Shown piece by piece: positions 42,607 through 50,324 of a stretch of 64,000 nucleotides of DNA. Origin of the DNA: Corynebacterium uropygiale (GTDB lineage: Bacteria; Actinomycetota; Actinomycetes; Mycobacteriales; Mycobacteriaceae); NCBI RefSeq assembly GCF_021568315.1, contig NZ_JAKGSI010000004.1, positions 186,001 to 250,000 of the forward strand, read 5' to 3'. Under the pieces are notes generated by a model, which did no database searches, was not told where the DNA came from, and saw only the letters and a list, made by a program, of their open reading frames with translations. Both the position numbers and the translations under genes were made by a program. Position 1 is the first letter of the stretch, and each line of letters begins with the position of its first letter.

Positions 42607-43784
42607 TCCTCGTCCCACACCTCCGGGGGATAGGCGGGAGTGCGGCTCGTCGGGGCGAGCACCGCCACCGCCGATTCGCGGCGCATCCCGCACACCTGCA
42701 GCATGTCCACGATGATGCTGCGCGTCTGCGCGAGGAGCGCCACCGCCGAGAGCACCCGCCGGTCCGCCACGCCCTCGCCCGCCCGGGCGCCGAGGCGACG
42801 CAGCCGGCGCACGATCTCGGGGATCTCCTGGGCCTCCGAGAGGTCAGAGTGCTTTTCGTAGAGGTCCGCGAGGGTCTGCGCAATATCCGAGAGCTCCTCG
42901 ATGAGCGCGATCTGTTCCTTCGAGACCTGGTCCCCGTCCTCGCAGAGGACGAGCCCCCGGCGCGCGAGGACCCGGGAGTTGCGGATCATGTTGTCCACGG
43001 GCCCGAGCATCCGCTCGAGGCTGCGCACCCGGCGCCGGGATCCCCAGAGCAGCGGGGAGAGCGTCGTGTTCTCGCGGGCGGTCTTCGCGGCGTCGAGGAG
43101 GGCGTTGATGTTGCCTTGGGTGCCGCGCACGGCCTTGAGGGCGCTATCCAGGGCCTGGTAGTCGGACTTCGGGAGGGCCACCGCGACGTCGTGGAGGACG
43201 GAGGAGGCGATGCTGAGGATCGTCGTCACCTCCTGGCGGCCGTTGCTCAAGGGGGAGGCGGGGATGATCGCGAAGACGAGGATGGCCACCACCCCGCCGA
43301 TAATCGCGTCCACGGGGCGCTCGTAGCCGGCCGCGGTGCCGGGCGGCATGATCGTTGAGATGAGGATCGAACCGATGGCGATTTGGTTGGTGACCAGCGG
43401 TGATTTCGAGATGAACGACGCCGCCAGCAGCGAGGCCCCCACGGCGACGGTGATCTGCCAGGATCCGGGCCCAATCTGGGCGATGATGACGTCACCAATG
43501 GCCACGCCCGCCGAGCACCCGATGGACATCTCCACCGCCCGGCGCAGGCGCCCCGCCCCGCCGGCCAGGCCGAGAATGATGATCGAGGCGATCGGCGCGA
43601 AGAAGGCCTGCTCGTGGCCGAAGAGGTGGGTGGCTACCCAGTAGCTGCCCCCGGCGGCGATCGTCGCCTGCACGATCGCCCACAGACGGGAGCGCACCCG
43701 CAGAGCCCTGGATTTCAGCGAGGAATCGAGGGCGCGGATGCGCTCAATAGTGCCGACGCGACGCCGGCGGTGCTGGTCATCCAT
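42603..43784 (-). CDS. FUSC-family membrane protein
   Basis: The product (393 aa) has about six N-terminal membrane helices (34-180, with YWVATHLFGHEQAFFAPIASIIIL and AGGAGRLRRAVEMSIGCSAGV) and a long cytoplasmic helical domain (about 185-370). This is the half-size FUSC/aromatic-acid exporter layout. ATG 43784 lies 7 nt from TAGGCT on the minus strand and lacks a ribosome site, so it is probably leaderless. Confidence 0.82.
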   Translation of the reverse strand: MDDQHRRRRVGTIERIRALDSSLKSRALRVRSRLWAIVQATIAAGGSYWVATHLFGHEQAFFAPIASIIILGLAGGAGRLRRAVEMSIGCSAGVAIGDVIIAQIGPGSWQITVAVGASLLAASFISKSPLVTNQIAIGSILISTIMPPGTAAGYERPVDAIIGGVVAILVFAIIPASPLSNGRQEVTTILSIASSVLHDVAVALPKSDYQALDSALKAVRGTQGNINALLDAAKTARENTTLSPLLWGSRRRVRSLERMLGPVDNMIRNSRVLARRGLVLCEDGDQVSKEQIALIEELSDIAQTLADLYEKHSDLSEAQEIPEIVRRLRRLGARAGEGVADRRVLSAVALLAQTRSIIVDMLQVCGMRRESAVAVLAPTSRTPAYPPEVWDED

Positions 43785-43807
43785 AGGGACCAGCCTAATG
43801 CCTCTGT

Positions 43808-44842
43808 CTACTTGGACAGGGTGGTTCCCACGGAGTGGAGATCCTGGCAGGCCTCGACGATACGATCCGCCATGCCCTGCTCAGCGGCCTTAAGGTAGGA
43901 GCGGGGATCGTAGAACTTCTTGTTGCCGACCTCCCCGTCGATCTTCAGCACGCCGTCGTAGTTGCTGAACATGTGGCTGACGATCGGGCGGGTGAAGGCG
44001 TACTGGGTGTCCGTGTCGACGTTCATCTTCACGACGCCATAGCCCAGCGCCTCCTCAATCTTCTCCTTCTCGGAGCCGGAGCCGCCGTGGAAGACGAAGT
44101 CGAAGAACTTCTCCTCCGCGCCCAGGCCGAGCTTCTCGCGGGCAACATCCTGGCCCTGCTTGAGGACCTCGGGGCGCAGCTTCACGTTGCCGGGCTTGTA
44201 CACGCCGTGGACGTTGCCGAAGGTGGCGGCCAGCAGGTAGCGGCCCTTCTCCCCGGTGCCGAGGGCGTCGATGGTCTTCGCGAAGTCCTCCGGGCTGGTG
44301 TAGAGGTTGGCGCCGGCCTTCGCCTGGACACCGTCCTCCTCGCCACCGACGACGCCGATCTCCACCTCGAGGATGATGTTCGCGGCCTTCGCCTTGGCGA
44401 GCAGCTCCTGGGCGATCTCCAGGTTCTCGTCGATCGGGATGGCGGAGCCGTCCCACATGTGGGACTGGAAGAGGGGGAGCTCGCCGCGGTCGACGCGCTC
44501 CTGGGAGATGGCGATGAGCGGGCGCACGTACTCGTCGAGGACGTGCTTCTGGCAGTGGTCGGTGTGCAGAGCCACGTTGATCCCGTAGTGCTTGGCAGCC
44601 TCGTGAGCGAAGGCGGCGAGGGCGCAGGCGCCGGCAACCTTGTTCTTCACGGAGAGGCCGGAGCCGAACTCGGCGCCGCCGGTGGAGAACTGGATGATGC
44701 CGTCGGATTCTGCCTCAGCGAAGCCACGGAGAGCGGCGTTGATGGTCTCCGAGGAGGTGCAGTTGATCGCGGGGTAGGCGAAGCCTTCCTTCTTCGCGCG
44801 ATCGAGCATCTCGCCATAGACTTCGGGGGTTGCAATCGGCAT
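43808..44842 (-). CDS. fba: Class II fructose-bisphosphate aldolase
   Basis: Fba (344 aa) cleaves fructose 1,6-bisphosphate in glycolysis and works in reverse in gluconeogenesis. The zinc site HTDHCQK, the segment EVEIGVVGGEEDG, FGNVHGVYKPGNVKL and FVFHGGSGS are intact. ATG 44842 has AGAGGACC about 8 nt upstream. CATAAT on the minus strand near 44891-44886 is a possible -10. Confidence 0.97.
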   Translation of the reverse strand: MPIATPEVYGEMLDRAKKEGFAYPAINCTSSETINAALRGFAEAESDGIIQFSTGGAEFGSGLSVKNKVAGACALAAFAHEAAKHYGINVALHTDHCQKHVLDEYVRPLIAISQERVDRGELPLFQSHMWDGSAIPIDENLEIAQELLAKAKAANIILEVEIGVVGGEEDGVQAKAGANLYTSPEDFAKTIDALGTGEKGRYLLAATFGNVHGVYKPGNVKLRPEVLKQGQDVAREKLGLGAEEKFFDFVFHGGSGSEKEKIEEALGYGVVKMNVDTDTQYAFTRPIVSHMFSNYDGVLKIDGEVGNKKFYDPRSYLKAAEQGMADRIVEACQDLHSVGTTLSK

Positions 44843-44927
44843 GGGTTGGTCCTCTCTGACACAGGACGATGAACTTGTCCCCCTTATTATGCTCCCCCAT
44901 AGTGCATATTTCCCCTGGCTAGGGACG

Positions 44928-44965
44928 AAAAAGAGGGCCGAGGCCGCCGCGGCGACCGGCCCTCT
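44928..44965 (-). terminator. Intrinsic terminator after the GH76 gene
   Basis: AGAGGGCCG (44932-44940) pairs with CGGCCCTCT (44957-44965). On the minus strand the hairpin is followed by a T-rich run, ending the operon that finishes with the GH76 gene. Confidence 0.8.
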
Positions 44966-45022
44966 CCCGCTGACCTGCGGATTTCCGGTTATTTCCGATA
45001 ATTTTTGCCTGTGTGAGATTCG

Positions 45023-46225
45023 CTACGTGTCCTTGTTGGAATCCACATAGTCGGCCACGCGGGCCGCCGCCTCCAAGAGCATCCACCCGGAGAGCTGGAC
45101 CGAGAGGTCCCGCTCCGCCACCCGGATGACGCCCAGGGACTCCGGCAGACTCGAGCGCCCGAGCCCATAGTTGTGGGGCAGGCGGGCATCCTCCGTCCAG
45201 TTCGTCGCGAAGATGGGCAGCCCATCCACCTCCAGGCGGTGGTTCCACGCGCTCTCCGCGGAGGCAAGCACGAGGCGGGCGGCGATCTTCTTCACCGCCC
45301 GGTTCGTCGGGTTGTCCGAGGGCAGGCGCACCGCGATGTCCGCCAGGTAGCGGGCGAGGATCCCCTTGAAGAGGCCGCCGTCGCCGTCGCCGGTGGGGGT
45401 GTTGAGCACGCCCTGCGGGGTGGCGAGGTGGATGTTCACCGCCTCGATGAGGGAGCGGATCCGCGAGATGTAGACCATCGCCTCCTCCATCTTCTCGGCG
45501 TCCGCGACGTCGCGGATCTCATCCGCCTCCGCGAAGCCCGCCCGCGCCCGCAGGTGGAGGGCGATTTCCAGGCAGGCCCCCAGGGTCACGCCCTGGCAGT
45601 AGGGGTGGATGGCCTCGACGATCTCCGGGCCGTGCATCCGCATCCGCAGGCCGTCCATGATGAGGCCGTCCTCGTTGACGAGGTGGTCATAGATCCAATC
45701 GGTGAGCTCGATCGCCTTATCCAGGCGCCCCGTGCGCGCCATCATGATCGCCGAGGGGCCGTTGGTTGGGGTGTTGTAGAAGGTCTCCCCGCGCCGCCAC
45801 GGCAGGACCCCCGTGAGGCTATCGATGCCCGAGATGATGTCGAACTCCAGCTGGGCGAGCTGCTTCGGCGCCTTGATCCCGCGGATCTCCCCGGCGCGGG
45901 CCATCGCCAGCGCGAGCCACGCCTTGTCATCGTAGTAGCGGTTCTTGCTCAGCTTGCCGAGGTTGCGCATCTGAATGCCGCGGAGGGTGCGGCGGATGCG
46001 GCGGCGCCGCTGCTGGGTTTCGCGGCGGAGGGCGGCGTCGACAAGGCAGTCAAGATAATGGGCCTGCCACCAGTAGTGCCAGTGGACGTGCAGCTTTTCC
46101 TTCGTGGTGGGCGGCCAGGCCACCACGGCGATGTTCGTATTGGGCAGGCCCCACAGCTTCGAGCCGTGGCGATCATTCAAAGCATTCTCCGCGAGATCCG
46201 CGCGGTGTGCCCACTTTTCTTGCAC
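45023..46225 (-). CDS. Glycoside hydrolase family 76-like protein, cytoplasmic
   Basis: GH76 enzymes are alpha-1,6-mannanases; the (alpha/alpha)6 fold and catalytic Asp pair are seen here as RYYDDKAWLALAMARAG, with ETFYNTPTNGPSAIM further on. The 400-aa protein has no signal peptide, no membrane helix and no lipobox, so it appears to act inside the cell, unlike most GH76 enzymes. Corynebacterial lipomannan has an alpha-1,6-mannose backbone, a possible substrate. I prefer GTG 46225 (GAGGGA 10 nt upstream); GTG 46243 is an alternative. Confidence 0.8.
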   Translation of the reverse strand: MQEKWAHRADLAENALNDRHGSKLWGLPNTNIAVVAWPPTTKEKLHVHWHYWWQAHYLDCLVDAALRRETQQRRRRIRRTLRGIQMRNLGKLSKNRYYDDKAWLALAMARAGEIRGIKAPKQLAQLEFDIISGIDSLTGVLPWRRGETFYNTPTNGPSAIMMARTGRLDKAIELTDWIYDHLVNEDGLIMDGLRMRMHGPEIVEAIHPYCQGVTLGACLEIALHLRARAGFAEADEIRDVADAEKMEEAMVYISRIRSLIEAVNIHLATPQGVLNTPTGDGDGGLFKGILARYLADIAVRLPSDNPTNRAVKKIAARLVLASAESAWNHRLEVDGLPIFATNWTEDARLPHNYGLGRSSLPESLGVIRVAERDLSVQLSGWMLLEAAARVADYVDSNKDT

Positions 46226-46306
46226 GGTAGTTTCGTCCCTCACCTAGTCGTTCACGCTGAGAGTAGCACGCGCGGCGCGAGGCTCACGCGCAACCCGGGC
46301 CGAGCC

Positions 46307-46975
46307 TCACCACGCCTGCCGGAGATCGGCGTGTTGTCTCACCCAACTATGCATGGCAATGCCCGCCGCTACCCCCGCATTGATGGAGCGCGTCGAGCCA
46401 AACTGCGCAATCGAGCAGGTCATGGCAGCCCTGCCCTGCGCCTCAGGGGTGACCCCCGGGCCCTCCTGCCCGAAAAGGAGGAGGCAGCGCCGCGGGAGTT
46501 CGGTGGTCTCCAGGGGCACGGATCCCGGGGTGTTGTCGATGGCGACGACGTCCAGCCCCTCCCCCGCCGCCCAGTCGAAGAGTGCGGCCGTGTCCAGGTG
46601 GTGGCGGAGGTGTTGATAGCGGTCGGTCACCATGGCGCCCCGCCGGTTCCACCGCCGCCGGCCCACGATGTGCACGGTGTCCACCGCGAAGGCGTTGGCC
46701 GTGCGCACCACGGTCCCGATGTTCGCGTCATTCTCGAAGTTCTCGATCGCGATGTGTAGCGGGTGGCGCCGCGTATCAATGTCCTCGATGATCGCCGGGC
46801 GGGACCAATAGCGATAGGCGTCCACGACGTTGCGCCGGTCCCCCTCCGCGAGGAGCTCCGGGTCCAGCCGGGGATCCTCCGGGCGCGGCACCCCGGGGTG
46901 CTCCTCCTCCCAGGGGCCCACCCCGTGCCGCCCCTCGCCCCACTCGGTGGGGCCGGGCTGGTGGGGGTCACGCAA
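46307..46975 (-). CDS. SpoU-type RNA 2'-O-methyltransferase
   Basis: The 222-aa protein contains the SPOUT knot: motif 1 NDANIGTVVRTANAF, motif 2 LLFGQEGPGV and motif 3 QFGSTRSINAGVAAGIAMHSW. It would transfer a methyl group from SAM to a ribose in tRNA or rRNA. The start is TTG 46975, since GGAGG lies 9 nt upstream and the mature start (MRDPHQPGPTEW) fits relatives; longer frames start inside pyrE. It overlaps pyrE by 8 nt. Confidence 0.9.
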   Translation of the reverse strand: MRDPHQPGPTEWGEGRHGVGPWEEEHPGVPRPEDPRLDPELLAEGDRRNVVDAYRYWSRPAIIEDIDTRRHPLHIAIENFENDANIGTVVRTANAFAVDTVHIVGRRRWNRRGAMVTDRYQHLRHHLDTAALFDWAAGEGLDVVAIDNTPGSVPLETTELPRRCLLLFGQEGPGVTPEAQGRAAMTCSIAQFGSTRSINAGVAAGIAMHSWVRQHADLRQAW

Positions 46976-47507
46976 GGTCGAGGTCCTCCAGGCCCAGGAG
47001 GTAGCGGTACTCGAGCCCAGCATCCGCGATGGCCTCTGCCGCGCCGGTGTTGCGGTCCACCACCGTGGCCACGCCGACGACGATAGCCCCCGCCTCGCGG
47101 AGCGCCTCCACCGCGGTGAGCGGGGAGTTGCCGGTGGTCGTCGTGTCCTCCACGACGAGGACGCGCTTCCCCTCGACGTCGGGCCCCTCGATGCGGCGCT
47201 GCATGCCGTGCTTCTTCTGCTCCTTGCGGACGACGAAGGCGTCGATGTCGCGCCCCTCGGCGTGCATGATCGATGTGGCGACGGGATCCGCCCCGAGGGT
47301 CAGGCCGCCGACGTGGTCGAAGTCCCAGTCCGCCGTGAGCTCCCGGAGGAGGGAGCCGATGAGGCGGGAGGCCCGGTGGTGAAGGGTGGCGCGGCGAAGA
47401 TCGACGTAGTAGTCCGCTTCCTTCCCCGAGGAGAGCGTCACCCGCCCGTGCACCACGGCAAGCTCTTTGACCAGTTCAGCTAGCTCTGCGCGCTTCTTGG
47501 TATCCAT
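46968..47507 (-). CDS. pyrE: Orotate phosphoribosyltransferase
   Basis: PyrE (179 aa) converts orotate and PRPP to orotidine monophosphate. The PRPP loop VLVVEDTTTTGNS and the FVVRKEQKKHG lysine segment are present. Its ATG (47507) lies 5 nt after the stop of the membrane-protein gene with a weak AGGA site, and its end overlaps the SpoU gene. Confidence 0.95.
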   Translation of the reverse strand: MDTKKRAELAELVKELAVVHGRVTLSSGKEADYYVDLRRATLHHRASRLIGSLLRELTADWDFDHVGGLTLGADPVATSIMHAEGRDIDAFVVRKEQKKHGMQRRIEGPDVEGKRVLVVEDTTTTGNSPLTAVEALREAGAIVVGVATVVDRNTGAAEAIADAGLEYRYLLGLEDLDLA

Positions 47508-47512
47508 GATTC

Positions 47513-48772
47513 CTAAGAGTAGTCGTCCTCCTCGCGGGCCCGATCGGAGAGGGGATCCGTGCCGAGCTCCTCGGCCAAGTCATCGAAGATCGTCGAGCCG
47601 CTGCTTAAGTCCCGGAGGATGCGCGCGGCATCGGGGTTCGGCGCCGGGCGCGGCGAGCCCTCCCCCGCGATGGCCTCCACCTCATCCCCGCCGAGGGGGC
47701 GCGGCTCGACCACCCCGCGGCTCTCCGGCTGGGAGCGGCTCGGCATGTCCGCCGGCTCCTCCGGGCGGATGACCAGCGGCGTTGCGGTGATGTCCGGCTC
47801 CGCCGGGTTGAACTCCTCCTCCGGGGTGGGCGGCGGGGGCATGAGCCGGGAGGGGTGCTCCGGCGGGTAGACCGGCGGGGTGCCGGCCGGCCCGCGCGGC
47901 GGCAGCATCCGCGAGGCGTCCGCGATGAGCCCCAGCGGCCCGGCCACCGCCTCCCAGGTGTCCTGGTGGCTGCCGCGCTCAAGCTCGGCGATCGCCCAAT
48001 CGGACTCCAGCCACACGGCGGTGACCGTCGGGGGCAGCGCGTGGAGGGCCCGGCGCACCCGCGGATCCACCATCCGCTCCGCCGGCCCCACATCCGTGGC
48101 GAGGACATCAAATCCCGCCACGTTCCCCGCCGGCAGGAGGTCCTCCGAGCTCTGAGCCACCATCCCGGGGCGTCGCATGTCGACGACGACCTCCGAGGCC
48201 TCACCCCGGCGCAGCGCCATGACCGGCGTGCCGCCCAGGCTGGCGAGGTACATCTCATAGCCGCCGATCATGCCCCGGACCACGTCCTTCGGCGCCGCAC
48301 CGCTCGCCGCGGCGCCGCGCGTCCACTCATCGTCGAGGTAGGGGTCCTGGCGGGCGAAGTCCCAGCCGTGGGCCTCCGCCCAGGTGCGGCGCTCGCGGCG
48401 CTGCGTCACGGGCAGGCCGAAGGCGCCGGTGCCCGGCGAGGGGGACTCGGCCGGCGCGGGAGCCGGGGTGGGCTCAGCGGCGGGCGCGGCCTGCTCCTCA
48501 GCCGGTGCCGCCGGCGCCGCCCAGTCCTCCGACGGCTCCTCGGGCTCCCGCTCGGCGGCGGAGGCGGGGGCGGGATCTGTCGCGGCGGGGTGGGCGTCGG
48601 CCCACTCCTGCTCTGGTTCCTCGCGGCCGAAGAGCTCGTCCATGTCCGGCTCGGCTTCGGGGGCGGGGCTCTGCGCCGGGCCGGGGGTCCGGCGGCGGCG
48701 AGCGTCGAGAACAAAGAGGAGGATCCCGATGAGGGCCGCGACCCCGGCGAGGGGGAAAATCAGTGTGCTCAT
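47513..48772 (-). CDS. Single-pass membrane protein of unknown function
   Basis: The protein (419 aa) has one N-terminal membrane helix (about 3-22, LIFPLAGVAALIGILLFVL), a long Ala/Pro/Glu-rich linker (30-125), and a folded region from about residue 128 (RRTWAEAHGWDFARQDPYLDDEW) to about 300, with an acidic tail. The pattern is that of the actinobacterial secreted or cell-surface protein encoded next to pyrE and a sulfurtransferase. ATG 48772 overlaps the sulfurtransferase stop (ATGA). Function unknown. Confidence 0.75.
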   Translation of the reverse strand: MSTLIFPLAGVAALIGILLFVLDARRRRTPGPAQSPAPEAEPDMDELFGREEPEQEWADAHPAATDPAPASAAEREPEEPSEDWAAPAAPAEEQAAPAAEPTPAPAPAESPSPGTGAFGLPVTQRRERRTWAEAHGWDFARQDPYLDDEWTRGAAASGAAPKDVVRGMIGGYEMYLASLGGTPVMALRRGEASEVVVDMRRPGMVAQSSEDLLPAGNVAGFDVLATDVGPAERMVDPRVRRALHALPPTVTAVWLESDWAIAELERGSHQDTWEAVAGPLGLIADASRMLPPRGPAGTPPVYPPEHPSRLMPPPPTPEEEFNPAEPDITATPLVIRPEEPADMPSRSQPESRGVVEPRPLGGDEVEAIAGEGSPRPAPNPDAARILRDLSSGSTIFDDLAEELGTDPLSDRAREEDDYS

Positions 48773-49617
48773 TGGCGTCCGCGTTCTACCGGCAGGGCCG
48801 GGGTTGCGCACCATTGGGACCAGCCGCCGACGAAGTGGCGCGGCAGCTGGAAGCCGGCTTCCTCCATCGCGGCGATGACCTGTGCGGAGTGGTTGCCCGA
48901 GCCGGAGTAGATGATCATGTTCTCGCTCGGGGTGTCGGGGGTGATGCCCTCGCGGGCGAGGCGCTCGCGGATCTCCTCGGGGCTGCGGAAGGTGCAGTCC
49001 TCGTTGAGGAGGTCGCGGTTAGGGAGGTTGATCGCGCCCGGGATGTGGCCGGCCTTGAGGTCGAGGACCTCCCGCTCCCCCGCGTAGCGGCTGGGTTCGC
49101 GGGTGTCGATGAGGATGACGTCCGGGCCGGCGTCGACCACCTCCTCCAAGGTGGCGACGGGCATCTGGCCCGGGTTCACCCGGACGGTGCAGGCGTGGGC
49201 AAGGTTGCCCGGGCCGCCGAGCACCCGATAGTCCTTGTTCAGCCAGGTGGCCAGGCCGCCGTCGAGGATCTTCACGTCGCGCAGCCCGGCCCAGCGCAGC
49301 ACCCACCACGCGCGGGCGGCGTAGAGGCCGCGGCCCTCGTCGTAGACGGTGACGGGGCGGTCAATGCGCACGCCCCAGCGCTCCCACCAGCGGGAGAGAA
49401 TGTCCGGGTCGGGGAGGGGGTTGCGGCCGTCGGCGGGTCCGGGGACGCCGGCAAGCGCAGTCTGAGGGTCACAGTAGTGGGCGGTAGGAATGTGCTCAGA
49501 GGTGAATTTCTGCCGCCCCTCGTGCTCCTTCGGACGCCAGTAGCACCCGATGAGCGTCCCCCCACGTCCGTGGTAGACGGCGTCCGCTAAGTCCGTGGCT
49601 GACACGAGATTACCCAT
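48769..49617 (-). CDS. Sulfurtransferase-like protein with Ser in place of the catalytic Cys
   Basis: The 282-aa protein has two rhodanese domains as in SseA thiosulfate or mercaptopyruvate sulfurtransferases: TLIGCYWRP and YDEGRGLYAARAWWVLRWAG in the first half, LIDTREPSRYAGE and HIPGAINLP in the second. The active loop reads IYSGSGNHSA, so the expected cysteine (Cys in CGSGV-type loops) is Ser at about position 238. It may be a structural or regulatory relative, or use another residue. ATG 49617 is 7 nt from TATGCT on the minus strand. It heads the operon toward pyrE. Confidence 0.8.
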   Translation of the reverse strand: MGNLVSATDLADAVYHGRGGTLIGCYWRPKEHEGRQKFTSEHIPTAHYCDPQTALAGVPGPADGRNPLPDPDILSRWWERWGVRIDRPVTVYDEGRGLYAARAWWVLRWAGLRDVKILDGGLATWLNKDYRVLGGPGNLAHACTVRVNPGQMPVATLEEVVDAGPDVILIDTREPSRYAGEREVLDLKAGHIPGAINLPNRDLLNEDCTFRSPEEIRERLAREGITPDTPSENMIIYSGSGNHSAQVIAAMEEAGFQLPRHFVGGWSQWCATPALPVERGRQ

Positions 49618-49624
49618 GCGCACG

Positions 49625-49630
49625 AGCATA
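49625..49630 (-). promoter_or_regulatory. -10 hexamer of the sulfurtransferase-pyrE operon
   Basis: TATGCT on the minus strand (49630-49625) lies 7 nt before ATG 49617, which has no ribosome-binding site; a leaderless message is predicted. Confidence 0.55.
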
Positions 49631-49799
49631 AAGGCCAGGGCGACTCTCCGCCAGGACAGCCGGAACACGCTGGGGAAGGGCGCCCTCCCTCCTCCTTTGT
49701 TGACACGTCATATAAACCTGTGGCACACTCTCCCCCGTTCCCGTTTCCCCACTTTCTCAGGATGTTCCTATACTTCGTCTTCCCCCCGTTGTCCAGAAT

Positions 49800-50249
49800 G
49801 TGCTGCTTCTCCTCGCCCGCGTGGGCCTCGGCGTGGTCCTCACCGCGCACGGGTGCCAGAAGTTCTTCGAGTGGGGGATGGCCGGCACCACCGAGAGCTT
49901 CGGCCAGATGGGCGCCCCGCTGCCGGGTCTGAGCGCCTGGATTGCCGCGATCATCGAATTCTTCGGCGGGATCCTCCTCATCGCCGGGGCGTTCACCTCC
50001 GTGGTGGGGATCCTCGTGGCTCTCAACATGCTGGGCGCCTGGCTCATCGCGCACGTGAGCGCCGGCACGATCTTCGTGGCCAAGGGCGGCCCCGAGCTCG
50101 TCATCGCCCTCGGCTGCGGCGGCCTGCTCCTCGCGGCGGCCGGTGCCGGCCAGTGGAGCGTCGATGCTCTCCTCGCCCGTCGCCAGCGCGCCCCGGGGAC
50201 GGCGGGGGCGGCGGGGGCGACGGGGGCGGCGACGCCCACCGCGGCCTAA
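49800..50249 (+). CDS. DoxX-family membrane protein
   Basis: The product (149 aa) is a four-helix DoxX-like protein: LLLLARVGLGVVLTAHGCQKFF, then a segment with FGQMGAPLPGLSAWIAAIIEFFGGILL and a last helix near 100-120. The tail is Gly/Ala/Thr repeats. GTG 49800 is the only canonical start, but the frame is open for 28 codons upstream with family-like residues and no ATG, GTG or TTG. TATACT at 49769-49774 is a good -10 that would give a 19-nt leader. DoxX proteins are linked to oxidative-stress complexes in mycobacteria; that role is not shown here. Confidence 0.8.
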   Translation: MLLLLARVGLGVVLTAHGCQKFFEWGMAGTTESFGQMGAPLPGLSAWIAAIIEFFGGILLIAGAFTSVVGILVALNMLGAWLIAHVSAGTIFVAKGGPELVIALGCGGLLLAAAGAGQWSVDALLARRQRAPGTAGAAGATGAATPTAA

Positions 50250-50276
50250 GCTCACCCCCTTCCGAATCGCAGGAGA

Positions 50277-50307
50277 AAGGGCCGGCAGCGCGATGCTGCC
50301 GGCCCTT
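50277..50307. terminator. Bidirectional terminator between DoxX and clpB
   Basis: AAGGGCCGGCAGC (50277-50289) pairs perfectly with GCTGCCGGCCCTT (50295-50307) around a 5-nt loop. The 13-bp stem serves the two convergent genes; the minus strand continues with a short T-rich run. Confidence 0.8.
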
Positions 50308-50324
50308 GTGCTCTGCCTGAGCGC

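Noticed and set aside
49720..49932. 70-codon frame with an ATG before DoxX
   Set aside because: It runs in a different frame through DoxX and has no family match; the DoxX frame has clear helices and motifs.
50190..50245. CRISPR-like or VNTR repeat of GGCGGGGGC units
   Set aside because: This is low-complexity coding sequence for the Gly/Ala tail of DoxX, with no spacers.
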